Positions 6,206 to 12,575 of a DNA stretch of 14,987 nucleotides are shown here, one piece after another. Both the position numbers and the translations under genes were made by a program. This DNA is from Stenotrophomonas maltophilia (lineage in GTDB: Bacteria; Pseudomonadota; Gammaproteobacteria; Xanthomonadales; Xanthomonadaceae), in contig DGIP01000010.1 of assembly GCA_002386405.1 (NCBI GenBank), positions 1 to 14,987 of the forward strand. Direction: 5' to 3'. Numbering within the stretch: the stretch's first letter is position 1; every line of letters starts with the position of its first letter. The notes beneath the pieces were generated by a model. The model had not been told where the DNA came from. It searched no databases and saw only the letters and a program-made list of their open reading frames with translations.

Positions 6206-7393
6206 TCACGGGCGCAATTCGACCCCGATCGCTTCGGCGGCCTCGCGCGCGATCTTCCGCGCCTGGTCGATGTCTTCGCCGCGCGCCAGGGTGACCCCGA
6301 CGCGGCGGTGGCCGTGCACGCTGGGCTTGCCGAACAGGCGCAGCGCCGTGTCCGGATGTACCAGCGCAGCGTCGACGTTGCTGAAGACCGGTACGCCTTC
6401 GCCGTGCGCCAGCATCGCGCACGATGCCGACGCGCCGCTCTGGCGGATCAGCGGGATCGGCAGGCCCAGGATGGCGCGCGCGTGCAGCGCGAATTCGCTC
6501 AGTTCCTGCGATGCCAGCGTGACCAGGCCGGTGTCATGCGGGCGCGGCGAGACTTCGCTGAACCACACCTCGTCGCCCTTCACGAACAGCTCCACCCCGA
6601 ACAGGCCCCAGCCGCCCAGATCATCAGTGATCGCCTGCGAGATCTCTTCCGCACGCGCCAGCGCGGCCGGCGACATCGGCTGCGGCTGCCAGCTTTCGCG
6701 GTAGTCGCCGTCCTTCTGCCAATGCCCGATCGGCGCGCAGAACGAGGTGCCACCGGCATGCCGCACGGTCAGCAGGGTGATCTCGTAATCGAAATCGATG
6801 AAGCCTTCCACGATGCAGCGGCCGGCACCGGCACGGCCGCCGGTCTGCGCGTATTCCCAGGCCGCTGCGATGTCGGCCTCGCTGCGCAGCGTGCTCTGGC
6901 CCTTGCCCGAGGAGGACATCACCGGCTTGACCACGCACGGCAGCCCGATCGCCGCCACCGCGGCACGGTACTCGGCCTCCGTGTCCACGAAGCGGTACGG
7001 CGAGGTCGGCAGGCCCAGGGTTTCGGCGGCCAGGCGGCGGATGCCCTCGCGATCCATGGTCAGGCGCGCGGCGCGCGCGGTGGGCACCACCCGCTGGCCG
7101 GTTTCCTGCTCCAGCTGGACCAGGGTTTCGGTGTGGATGGCTTCGATCTCGGGCACGATCAGGTGCGGCTTTTCCTCGGCGATCAGCGCGCGCAGCGCCA
7201 TCGCATCGAGCATGTCGATCACGTGCGACCGGTGCGCCACCTGCATGGCCGGGGCATTGGCATAGCGGTCGGCGGCGATCACCTCCACCCCCAGCCGCTG
7301 CAGCTCGATGGCGACCTCCTTGCCCAGTTCGCCCGAGCCCAGCAGCAGGACGCGGGTGGCGGAGGGGGACAGCGGCGTGCCGAGCGTGATCAT
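6206..7393 (-). CDS. purT: Formate-dependent phosphoribosylglycinamide formyltransferase 2
   Basis: PurT uses formate and ATP to formylate GAR to FGAR in de novo purine synthesis, bypassing the folate-dependent PurN. The 395-residue product matches E. coli PurT along its whole length: N-terminal nucleotide-fold [15 protein letters not shown] (residues 16-30), [29 protein letters not shown], then the ATP-grasp core with [72 protein letters not shown] and the C-terminal [22 protein letters not shown] 7393 matches the family N-terminus. It is divergent from the SPFH operon across a 113-bp region and convergent with the phosphoesterase gene. A TAAAAT on the minus strand (7427-7432) could be its -10, but no good -35 was seen. 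No PurR-type box is apparent. Confidence 0.97.
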   Translation of the reverse strand: MITLGTPLSPSATRVLLLGSGELGKEVAIELQRLGVEVIAADRYANAPAMQVAHRSHVIDMLDAMALRALIAEEKPHLIVPEIEAIHTETLVQLEQETGQRVVPTARAARLTMDREGIRRLAAETLGLPTSPYRFVDTEAEYRAAVAAIGLPCVVKPVMSSSGKGQSTLRSEADIAAAWEYAQTGGRAGAGRCIVEGFIDFDYEITLLTVRHAGGTSFCAPIGHWQKDGDYRESWQPQPMSPAALARAEEISQAITDDLGGWGLFGVELFVKGDEVWFSEVSPRPHDTGLVTLASQELSEFALHARAILGLPIPLIRQSGASASCAMLAHGEGVPVFSNVDAALVHPDTALRLFGKPSVHGHRRVGVTLARGEDIDQARKIAREAAEAIGVELRP

Positions 7394-7445
7394 GGCGATA
7401 TTCCGGACATCAGAGGCGGGGCCGCCATTTTATGGGATGGGGGCC

Positions 7446-7474
7446 TTGCGGATGTGATATCAATTTGATATCAC
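7446..7474 (+). promoter_or_regulatory. Candidate promoter of the SPFH operon, overlapping the palindrome
   Basis: TTGCGG (7446-7451) and TATCAC (7469-7474) are 17 bp apart and would direct transcription toward the SPFH gene. Both hexamers are imperfect. If right, the palindrome at 7454-7474 covers the spacer and -10, the classic position for repression. Confidence 0.35.
7454..7474. promoter_or_regulatory. Perfect 21-bp palindrome, putative Arc-type operator
   Basis: GTGATATCAA (7454-7463) and its exact reverse complement TTGATATCAC (7465-7474) flank a single central T. Each half contains the self-complementary octamer TGATATCA (7455-7462 and 7466-7473), centred 11 bp apart, so two dimers would sit on one face of the helix. 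It is AT-rich in a GC-rich region. It lies 32 bp before the SPFH start in the purT-SPFH divergent gap. Arc of phage P22 binds a 21-bp operator with half-sites 11 bp apart, and this operon encodes an Arc-like protein; autoregulation is inferred. Confidence 0.75.
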
Positions 7475-7506
7475 TATTCCAAACCCGCCCGCAAAGGATG
7501 CCCACC

Positions 7507-8376
7507 ATGAAAGAAAAGCCCGTCCGCTCGCTCTCCGGCCTGCCCTTCCTGCTGGGCGTCCTCGTCCTGCTGGCCGTGGCGGCGTGGCTGTTCTTCTCAG
7601 GCGTGGAGCGCGGCAACGTGAACCTGGGGCTGGTGCTGGGCGGCCTGCTGCTGGGCCTGGTGGCCCTGTTCAGCCTGACCGGCCTGTACACCGTGCAGCC
7701 CAACCAGGCTGCGGTACTGAGCCTGTTCGGCAAGTACATCGGCACCGTCAAGGACAACGGCCTGCGCTGGAACAACCCCTTCTTCAGCAAGAAGAAGGTC
7801 AGCCAGCGCGTGCGCAACTTCGAAAGCGGCAAGCTCAAGGTCAATGAGCTCGATGGCAGCCCGATCGAGATCGCCGCGGTGATCGTCTGGCAGGTGGTGG
7901 ACGCCTCCGAGGCGGTCTACAACGTGGACGACTACGAAAGCTTCGTGCACATCCAGTCCGAATCGGCGCTGCGCGCGATGGCCACCAGCTACCCCTACGA
8001 CCAGCACGAGGACGGCCAGCTGTCGCTGCGCAGCCACGCCGCTGAAATCTCCCAGCACCTCAAGGACGAACTGGCCGAACGCCTGGCCGATGCCGGCGTG
8101 CAGGTGCTCGACGCGCGCATCAGCCACCTGGCCTACGCCCCGGAAATCGCCCAGGCGATGCTGCAGCGCCAGCAGGCCAACGCAGTGATCGCCGCGCGCA
8201 CGCGGATCGTGGCCGGTGCGGTGGGCATGGTCGAAATGGCGCTGGCCGAACTGCAGAAGAACAACGTGGTGCAGCTGGATGAGGAGCGCAAGGCGCAGAT
8301 GGTGGGCAACCTGCTCACCGTGCTGTGCTCGGACCGCGGCACCCAGCCGATCGTCAACGCCGGCTCGTTGTACTGA
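7507..8376 (+). CDS. SPFH (stomatin/prohibitin/flotillin) domain membrane protein
   Basis: The 289-residue protein has two hydrophobic segments (about residues 12-31 and 38-59) and then an SPFH/Band 7 domain from about Y61 ([74 protein letters not shown]) followed by a helical region ([47 protein letters not shown]) typical of oligomerising stomatin-like proteins. Such proteins form large membrane rings that scaffold lipid domains or proteases. The start ATG at 7507 has AAAGGA eight bases upstream; an in-frame ATG at 7498 overlaps that site and is less likely. No NfeD partner gene is present. It is the first gene of a five-gene operon and is followed 2 bp later by the Arc-like gene. Confidence 0.92.
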   Translation: MKEKPVRSLSGLPFLLGVLVLLAVAAWLFFSGVERGNVNLGLVLGGLLLGLVALFSLTGLYTVQPNQAAVLSLFGKYIGTVKDNGLRWNNPFFSKKKVSQRVRNFESGKLKVNELDGSPIEIAAVIVWQVVDASEAVYNVDDYESFVHIQSESALRAMATSYPYDQHEDGQLSLRSHAAEISQHLKDELAERLADAGVQVLDARISHLAYAPEIAQAMLQRQQANAVIAARTRIVAGAVGMVEMALAELQKNNVVQLDEERKAQMVGNLLTVLCSDRGTQPIVNAGSLY

Positions 8377-8378
8377 GC

Positions 8379-8558
8379 ATGAGTGAAAAGAAAGCCTACC
8401 CGCTGCGTATCAATGCCGACGTGCTGGCAGCGGCGCAGCGCTGGGCCGACGACGAGCTGCGCAGCCTCAACGCGCAGATCGAGTACGTGCTGCGCGACGC
8501 ACTGCGCAAGGCGGGACGCCTTCCCAAACCCAAACAGGACCCGGAGAGCAAGGAATGA
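8379..8558 (+). CDS. Arc family ribbon-helix-helix DNA-binding protein
   Basis: This 59-residue protein has the MetJ/Arc layout: a short strand [11 protein letters not shown] (residues 4-14) whose alternating side chains would enter the DNA major groove, helix A ([14 protein letters not shown]), the turn S-L-N-A, and helix B ([14 protein letters not shown]), then a charged tail. The pattern R-I-N followed by [13 protein letters not shown] is typical of Arc-like proteins of about 50 residues. The start is two bases after the SPFH stop and the TGA overlaps the ATG of the next gene (ATGA), so translation is coupled. The best candidate target is the 21-bp palindrome before the operon, giving negative autoregulation. 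The fold is confident; the target is inference. Confidence 0.9.
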   Translation: MSEKKAYPLRINADVLAAAQRWADDELRSLNAQIEYVLRDALRKAGRLPKPKQDPESKE

Positions 8559-8731
8559 GCAAGCGCTGGAGCTATCTGACCGTTGAAATCAAGCCGGGCT
8601 GGACCGGCCTGAAACCCGACGAAATGCAGGCCGAGATGAACCGCCACGGCCAGCTTGGCTGGGAACTGGTCAACGTGGTGCTGACCCTGCAGATGGGTTC
8701 GGCACTGCTGTTCTTCAAAAAGGAGCTGTGA
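8555..8731 (+). CDS. DUF4177-like small protein
   Basis: This 58-residue ORF is too short for many gene finders. It begins with ATG overlapping the Arc-like stop (ATGA) and ends one base before the next ATG, and it has AGGAA-type sequence just upstream. The protein shows the DUF4177 pattern: an aromatic start [13 protein letters not shown], a helix with [20 protein letters not shown], whose G-x-x-G-W-E-L core is the signature of the family, and a final strand with [12 protein letters not shown]4177 proteins are small alpha/beta units of unknown function, often near membrane or phage-like genes. Coding is supported by the tight overlaps, the family motif and the codon bias. Confidence 0.85.
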   Translation: MSKRWSYLTVEIKPGWTGLKPDEMQAEMNRHGQLGWELVNVVLTLQMGSALLFFKKEL

Positions 8732-8732
8732 G

Positions 8733-9266
8733 ATGGCGGCCACGCCCACCGAGTTCGCCGTCGCGCCTGCACCGATCTGGCGCCTTCTGTGGTTGTGGGT
8801 GCCGATGCTGGGCATCGCCGTGCTGATCGTGAGCACCACGCTGCAGCACGAACAGCGCACGCCGATGGAACTCGGCTACACGGTGCCGTTCCTGCTGCTG
8901 GTCACCGCCGTGCTGAGCTGGGGCTTCTTCCGCCGCCGCATCCAGCTGCAGCACGGCGAACTGGTGGTCACCTCCACGTTCTACCGCCGCCGCACCGCGG
9001 TGGCCTCGCTGCAGCTGGACAAGGCGCGCATCGTGGACCTGGCCGAGCACACCGAATTCAAGCGCGGCTTGAAGATCAACGGCTATGGCATGCCCGGTTT
9101 CCAGTCCGGCCACTACCGCATGGGCGGCCGGCGCAAGGCGTTCTGCCTGATCACCGACGCCAGCCGCGTGCTGTACCTGCCGCTGCGCGATGACAGCGTG
9201 CTGCTGCTCAGCCCCGAACAGCCCCGGGCGCTGCTGGATGCGCTGAACGCGCAGGCCACGCGCTAA
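8733..9266 (+). CDS. Two-TM membrane protein with bacterial PH-like domain
   Basis: The 177-residue protein has two hydrophobic helices (about residues 16-37, WRLLWLWVPMLGIAVLIV, and 48-66, TVPFLLLVTAVLSWGFF), then a soluble beta-rich part beginning RRRIQLQHGELVVTSTFYRRRTAVASLQLDKARIVDL and ending in FCLITDASRVLYLPLRDDSVLLLSPEQPRALLDALNA. The final 'LLLSPEQPRALLDAL' pattern and the strand-rich middle match bacterial Pleckstrin-homology domains (bPH) found in small two-TM proteins. The start ATG at 8733 follows the DUF4177 stop by one base, with AGGAG seven bases upstream. It may pair with the SPFH protein at the membrane. The bPH assignment is by pattern and function is unknown. Confidence 0.78.
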   Translation: MAATPTEFAVAPAPIWRLLWLWVPMLGIAVLIVSTTLQHEQRTPMELGYTVPFLLLVTAVLSWGFFRRRIQLQHGELVVTSTFYRRRTAVASLQLDKARIVDLAEHTEFKRGLKINGYGMPGFQSGHYRMGGRRKAFCLITDASRVLYLPLRDDSVLLLSPEQPRALLDALNAQATR

Positions 9267-9275
9267 GCTGGGGGC

Positions 9276-10085
9276 ATGCGCCGCTACCCTGCCCTGCTGA
9301 TCAACACCGCCGACATCGAACTGTGGCCCGGCGGCCTGCTGCGTGCGCGCAGCAACGCCGATGCACGGGCGCTGGCGCGGGCCCGCTGGGTGCTGCGGCG
9401 CAAGCGTGACGGGCAGTACCTGGCCGCCGCCACCGCGCACGGCCTGCTGCCGCTGGTGCCGCACCTGATGCGTGAGCCGGGCATCGAAGAAGCACTCGAT
9501 GCCCTGGACCTTGCGCTGCATGGCACGCAGCGCGCGCATGCGGCCGATGCCCTGCTGCCGCTGAGTGGGCTGCAGGATCGGCTGGAACAGCTGGGCATCG
9601 ATGCGGCGCGCTATGAGCAGGACACCGCGCTGGCGCTGGAAGCCGAACCGGAACGGCTGGCGCTGGCCGGATTCGACCGTTACCGCCGGCCGCTGTGGCT
9701 GCAGCAGGACGCCGCGCGCGCCTGGCAGCGCATGCAGCAGCAGGCCGCGCGCGAGGGGATCGTACTGGAGGCCATTTCGGGCTACCGCAGCCACGACTAC
9801 CAGCTGGGCATCTTCGCGCGCAAACGCGCACGCGGGCTGGACGTGGATGCGATCCTGCAGGTCAACGCCGCGCCGGGGTACAGCGAACACCACAGCGGGC
9901 GTGCGCTGGATATCAGCAGCCCGGGGGAACCGCCGGCGGAGGAGAGCTTCGAGGAAACTGCGGCATTCGCGTGGCTGCTGGAGCACGCGGGGAGCTACGG
10001 CTTCCACCTGAGTTATCCGCGCGACAACCCCCACGGCATCGTGTACGAGCCTTGGCATTGGTGCTGGGCCAGACCCCAACCGTAG
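9276..10085 (+). CDS. M15 (VanY/D,D-carboxypeptidase-type) zinc peptidase with N-terminal extension
   Basis: The 269-residue protein carries the M15B peptidase motif in residues 140-265. SGYRSHDYQLGIF precedes the zinc motif S-x-H-x-x-G-x-A-x-D, here SEHHSGRALDI (Ser203, His205, Gly208, Ala210, Asp212), and EPWHW supplies the catalytic Glu258 and third zinc ligand His261. All are intact, so it should cleave D-Ala-D-Ala or a related peptidoglycan bond. Residues 1-110 are a helical extension without recognisable family, and no Sec or Tat signal is seen (the start is MRRYPALLINTADIEL), which is unusual for an envelope peptidase. ATG 9276 follows the bPH stop by nine bases; the GGGGG next to it is only one base away, so translation may depend on coupling. 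The stop TAG is inside a SMAG element. Confidence 0.88.
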   Translation: MRRYPALLINTADIELWPGGLLRARSNADARALARARWVLRRKRDGQYLAAATAHGLLPLVPHLMREPGIEEALDALDLALHGTQRAHAADALLPLSGLQDRLEQLGIDAARYEQDTALALEAEPERLALAGFDRYRRPLWLQQDAARAWQRMQQQAAREGIVLEAISGYRSHDYQLGIFARKRARGLDVDAILQVNAAPGYSEHHSGRALDISSPGEPPAEESFEETAAFAWLLEHAGSYGFHLSYPRDNPHGIVYEPWHWCWARPQP

Positions 10086-10104
10086 AGCCACGCCTTGCGT
10101 GGCT
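10082..10104 (+). repeat. SMAG REP element spanning two stop codons
   Basis: GTAG (10082-10085) is followed by a perfect 8-bp stem AGCCACGC-CTT-GCGTGGCT (10086-10104). The TAG of GTAG is the M15 stop codon and the last base of the hairpin (10104) is the final base of the TGA of the convergent glycosylase gene. This form of the repeat (GTAGAGCCACGC) is a typical SMAG sequence of Stenotrophomonas. It may act as a terminator or mRNA 3'-end stabiliser for both genes. Confidence 0.85.
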
Positions 10105-10778
10105 CAGTCCTGCGAGCGGTTGGTAGTGGCCTTCGGGCTTTCGGTGAAATCGGCGATGCGCCACAGGTACAGGCTGGCGTAGGTCCGGAACGGGCCCCAC
10201 TTTTCGCCGCGGGCGGCCAGCTCCTTCGGGGTCGGCATCAGCTCGGCCTTGTCCACCCGCTGGGCGCCCTTGCGCACGCCCAGATCGTCGATGGGCAGGA
10301 TGTCGGGGCGACCGAGCCGGAACATCAGCATCATTTCCACGGTCCAGCGGCCGATGCCGCGGATCGGCACCAGTGCGTCGATGATCGCGTCATGCGGCAT
10401 CACCGACATCCGCCGCAGGTCGGGAATCTCGCCGGCCGCCTCGCGCCGCGCCAGGTCACGCAGGGCCAGCGTCTTGTTGCCGGAGACGCCGCAGGTGCGC
10501 AGGCCGGGATCGTCGATCCGCGCCAGGGTGTCGGCGTGCAGGCGGGTGCTGCCGATGGCGGCCTCCACCCGGCCCACGATGGTGGAGGCGGCCTTGCCGC
10601 TGAGCTGCTGGAACAGGATCGCGCGGGCCAGCGCATCGACCGGGTCGAAGCTGCGCGCCCACCCGGGGGGCGCCTCCACCGGCCCAAGCCGCTTCATCCA
10701 GGTGCCCAGCCGGCGGTCGCGCCGCGACAGCCAGTCGTGCGCCTCCTGTACATCGAAGCCGCGGCGGAAGCGCGGCAT
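10104..10778 (-). CDS. AlkA-type DNA-3-methyladenine glycosylase 2
   Basis: This base-excision repair enzyme removes alkylated purines from DNA. The 224-residue protein is a HhH-GPD glycosylase: DPVDALARAILFQQLSGKAASTIVGRV (helices before the hairpin), PIRGIGRWTVEMMLMFRLGRPDILPIDD (helix-hairpin-helix about residues 138-147, then the catalytic region) and KWGPFRTYASLYLWR near the C-terminus, which matches the RPWRSYA region of AlkA. The second aspartate of LPIDDLG (Asp165) aligns with the catalytic Asp238 of E. coli AlkA. It lacks the N-terminal AlkA_N domain, so it belongs to the shorter AlkA/MAG class. The ATG is one base after the DUF423 stop (TGA-C-ATG), so the two genes are translated together. 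It shares its terminal region with the SMAG hairpin. Confidence 0.93.
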   Translation of the reverse strand: MPRFRRGFDVQEAHDWLSRRDRRLGTWMKRLGPVEAPPGWARSFDPVDALARAILFQQLSGKAASTIVGRVEAAIGSTRLHADTLARIDDPGLRTCGVSGNKTLALRDLARREAAGEIPDLRRMSVMPHDAIIDALVPIRGIGRWTVEMMLMFRLGRPDILPIDDLGVRKGAQRVDKAELMPTPKELAARGEKWGPFRTYASLYLWRIADFTESPKATTNRSQD

Positions 10779-10779
10779 G

Positions 10780-11151
10780 TCAGCGCCTCAGGGCGTTGAG
10801 CCCGTACACCACCCAACCGACCATCAATGCCGTGCCGCCCACCGGGGCCAGCCCGGTGCGGAACTGCCACAACGCGCCAGCCACCAGGCTGCCCGAGAAC
10901 AGCAGCGTGCCCAGCAGCAGCACGTACAGCGCGAGCTTGCCCACGCTGTTCTGCTGGGTGGGGCCCAGCACCGCCAGCGACACGCCATGCCCGAACGCGA
11001 ACAGCGCGGCGGTGTTCACGTGCGACTGCGCCAGCGGTTCGGCGATGCCGTGCGAGGCGTAGGCCGACAGGCCTACGGCCGTGGCCGCCAGCAGGCCGCC
11101 CAGGCAGGCCAGCAGCGAAGGTTTACGCGCGCGTCGTTCCAGGTTGAGCAT
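10780..11151 (-). CDS. DUF423 family inner membrane protein
   Basis: The 123-residue protein matches the DUF423 (YgdD/YwdK) family: a start region with SLLACLGGLLAATAVGLSAYASHGIAEPLA, whose A-S-H-G is a family hallmark, then TAALFAFGHGVSLAVLG, LALYVLLLGTLLFSGSLVAGAL and TGLAPVGGTALMVGWVVYGLNAL. About four transmembrane helices are expected. Function is unknown in any organism. ATG at 11151 was chosen because GGAGG lies eight bases upstream; an ATG five codons earlier (11166) lies inside the terminator A-tract region of the preceding gene and has no ribosome site. It is transcribed with the downstream glycosylase gene, whose ATG follows one base after its stop. Expression may rely on read-through of the preceding terminator or a promoter near it. 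Confidence 0.9.
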   Translation of the reverse strand: MLNLERRARKPSLLACLGGLLAATAVGLSAYASHGIAEPLAQSHVNTAALFAFGHGVSLAVLGPTQQNSVGKLALYVLLLGTLLFSGSLVAGALWQFRTGLAPVGGTALMVGWVVYGLNALRR

Positions 11152-11164
11152 GGCTGCATCCTCC

Positions 11165-11198
11165 AAAAAAAAACGCGCCGCAGGAAGCGGCGCGTTTT
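11165..11198 (-). terminator. Intrinsic terminator of the SRPBCC gene
   Basis: A perfect 8-bp GC stem CGCGCCGC (11174-11181) / GCGGCGCG (11187-11194), extended by A-T pairs, has a 5-nt loop AGGAA. On the minus strand a run of nine T follows it (11165-11173). This is a strong intrinsic terminator. The T-tract ends directly beside the GGAGG of the DUF423 gene (11159-11163 on the plus-strand coordinates). Confidence 0.9.
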
Positions 11199-11231
11199 CT
11201 GTTCTACGTTACATCCGTGGCAACCGTCGGT

Positions 11232-12311
11232 TTACTTGACGGCCCAGTAGATGTCGTACGTACCGTCCTGGGTGAACGACTTTTCCAAGCCGCCGTTCCA
11301 GGTTTCGTACGGACGATCGATCACTTCGTTGCCGCCCGTGACAGCCCAGGCACGCAGTGCGTTGCGGGCGATGTCCAGGCCAGCCATGTGGCCGGTGTAC
11401 TTGGCGTGGGCGGTACGGTGCGGGGCAACGTGCACGTACTTGACCGGGGCGCCACCATCGATCTTCACCGTCAGGGCTTCAGCCGAAGCGCCTTCGGTAC
11501 CCTTCTTCTTGACCGGCTGGGCCACGTCGAAGGCGTACTTTTCCTGACCGAAGTCAGTGGTGATGATGCGGAACGGACCGGCGGCTTCGAGGTCATTGGC
11601 CTCCATCACGCGCTTGATCCACTCCTGGTTGTCCTTGATGGACTTGGTGATGGTCGCTTCGCCGCGATCGACGTTACCGGCGGTGACGACCAGCAGGTCT
11701 TCGGCCGGGGCATCGATGATGGCCAGGTCGACCAGCGGGGCTTCAGCGGTGCGGTAGTCGATGTTCGGCACGGTGGCCAGCATGTTGGCCATGCGCGACA
11801 GACCCAGCTTCAGGTCGTCACCGACGTGACGGCTGACGTACAGGCCCGCGTAACGACCAAACAGGTTCCAGCCGTACTTGATGCTGTAGTCCTGGGTGAT
11901 CTTGACGTTGCGGCCACCCTTGCCAGTCGGCTCAAGCGTGAAGCTGGTCTTCTTGTCGTGGCCCTTGGTCGGGTCCTCGATGGCGATGGCCACGCGCTTG
12001 TTCGGCTCGGACTCGGTGATTTCCCAGCTGCCCTGGCCCAGCGACGATTCCTTGGAGGAATAGTCCAGGCGGGCACCCACGCCGGAGGCGGGGCCGGAAT
12101 GCTTCAGTTCAATGGCGGGATCGCGCAGGACAAGCGGGTTCCAGTCCTTGAAGCGGCGCAGGCTGTTGACCGTGTCGTACACGATCGTCATCTTGCGGTT
12201 GGTCTCGATGCTTTCGGTAATGTGACGCTCGCCCGGCAGCACAACGCCAATGATGACGAACAGGCCAGCCACGATCCCCAAGGCGATCAGGAACTCGATA
12301 ATACGGGTCAT
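11232..12311 (-). CDS. SRPBCC / GyrI-like effector-binding domain protein, membrane anchored
   Basis: The 359-residue product begins with a hydrophobic helix (residues 4-26, IIEFLIALGIVAGLFVIIGVVLP), probably an N-terminal anchor. Residues 30 to about 180 form a START-like SRPBCC ligand-binding fold (ITESIETNRKMTIVYDTVNSLRRFKDWNPLVLRDPAIELKHSGPASGVGARLDY, then SWEITESEPNKRVAIAIE and the long C-terminal helix region). Residues from about 190 to the end match an effector-binding (AraC_E_bind, GyrI-like) fold: IDYRTAEAPLVDLAIID, KSIKDNQEWIKRVMEAN, ...VKYVHVAPHRTAHAKYTGHMAGLD. Both folds usually bind small hydrophobic ligands. It has strong codon bias with unusually few rare codons, suggesting good expression. 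ATG 12311 has a GGAG eight bases upstream. Ligand unknown; the two-domain architecture is the main clue. Confidence 0.85.
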   Translation of the reverse strand: MTRIIEFLIALGIVAGLFVIIGVVLPGERHITESIETNRKMTIVYDTVNSLRRFKDWNPLVLRDPAIELKHSGPASGVGARLDYSSKESSLGQGSWEITESEPNKRVAIAIEDPTKGHDKKTSFTLEPTGKGGRNVKITQDYSIKYGWNLFGRYAGLYVSRHVGDDLKLGLSRMANMLATVPNIDYRTAEAPLVDLAIIDAPAEDLLVVTAGNVDRGEATITKSIKDNQEWIKRVMEANDLEAAGPFRIITTDFGQEKYAFDVAQPVKKKGTEGASAEALTVKIDGGAPVKYVHVAPHRTAHAKYTGHMAGLDIARNALRAWAVTGGNEVIDRPYETWNGGLEKSFTQDGTYDIYWAVK

Positions 12312-12358
12312 TCAGGAGTCTCCGGGGCCGATCCCACGGCCGGGTTGATTGAAGCGAA

Positions 12359-12406
12359 GCGCCAATCCTAGCAGGCTTCGCGGGTGTTGTTGATCAGGAT
12401 TGGCGC
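12359..12406. repeat. 11-bp perfect inverted repeat upstream of the SRPBCC gene
   Basis: GCGCCAATCCT (12359-12369) and AGGATTGGCGC (12396-12406) are exact reverse complements separated by 26 bp, about 48 bp before the SRPBCC start. On the minus strand the left arm overlaps a TAGGAT that could be a -10 element. It may be an operator pair or the base of a structured leader. Confidence 0.6.
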
Positions 12407-12510
12407 ACCGGTTTCCATACCGGCAGCGGTTTTGAATAGACAAGGAGCGGAAAGATAGCGCATCGCGCGGGCCAGCATGTGGCCGTTGGCCATATTTATT
12501 TGCCGGTTTC

Positions 12511-12547
12511 GGCAAGGTGGCCTGCGACGACCGCCGCAGGCCTTGCC
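12511..12547 (-). terminator. Possible terminator hairpin after the response regulator gene
   Basis: GGCCTGCG (12519-12526) pairs with CGCAGGCC (12535-12542) around an 8-nt loop, extended past a bulge by GGCAA (12511-12515) and TTGCC (12543-12547). It is 29 bp past the response regulator stop. No T-tract follows on either strand, so termination is uncertain. Confidence 0.4.
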
Positions 12548-12575
12548 ACACAAGGCTTTCAACTGGCGTTCATGT

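Larger units (their letters stand above)
12312..12575. other. 264-bp intergenic region with no gene
   Basis: No open frame with a plausible ribosome site covers this gap between the SRPBCC gene and the response regulator gene (both minus strand). It holds an 11-bp inverted repeat (12359-12406), a small hairpin TTGCCG-GTTT-CGGCAA (12500-12515) and a larger hairpin at 12511-12547. The stretch 12487-12500 (TTGGCCATATTTATT) is AT-rich for this genome. It should contain the SRPBCC promoter and the response regulator 3' end. Confidence 0.7.

Noticed and set aside
7427..7432. TAAAAT on the minus strand as the purT -10 box
   Set aside because: No -35 at acceptable spacing was seen, so it is mentioned in the purT entry only and not annotated.
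6185..7468. Plus-strand ORF (427 aa) opposite purT
   Set aside because: Low-complexity, Arg/Gln/Gly-rich product with no known fold; purT on the other strand matches its family end to end.
11152..11166. Earlier ATG (11166) as the DUF423 start
   Set aside because: It lies next to the terminator T-tract with no ribosome site, while ATG 11151 has GGAGG at ideal spacing.
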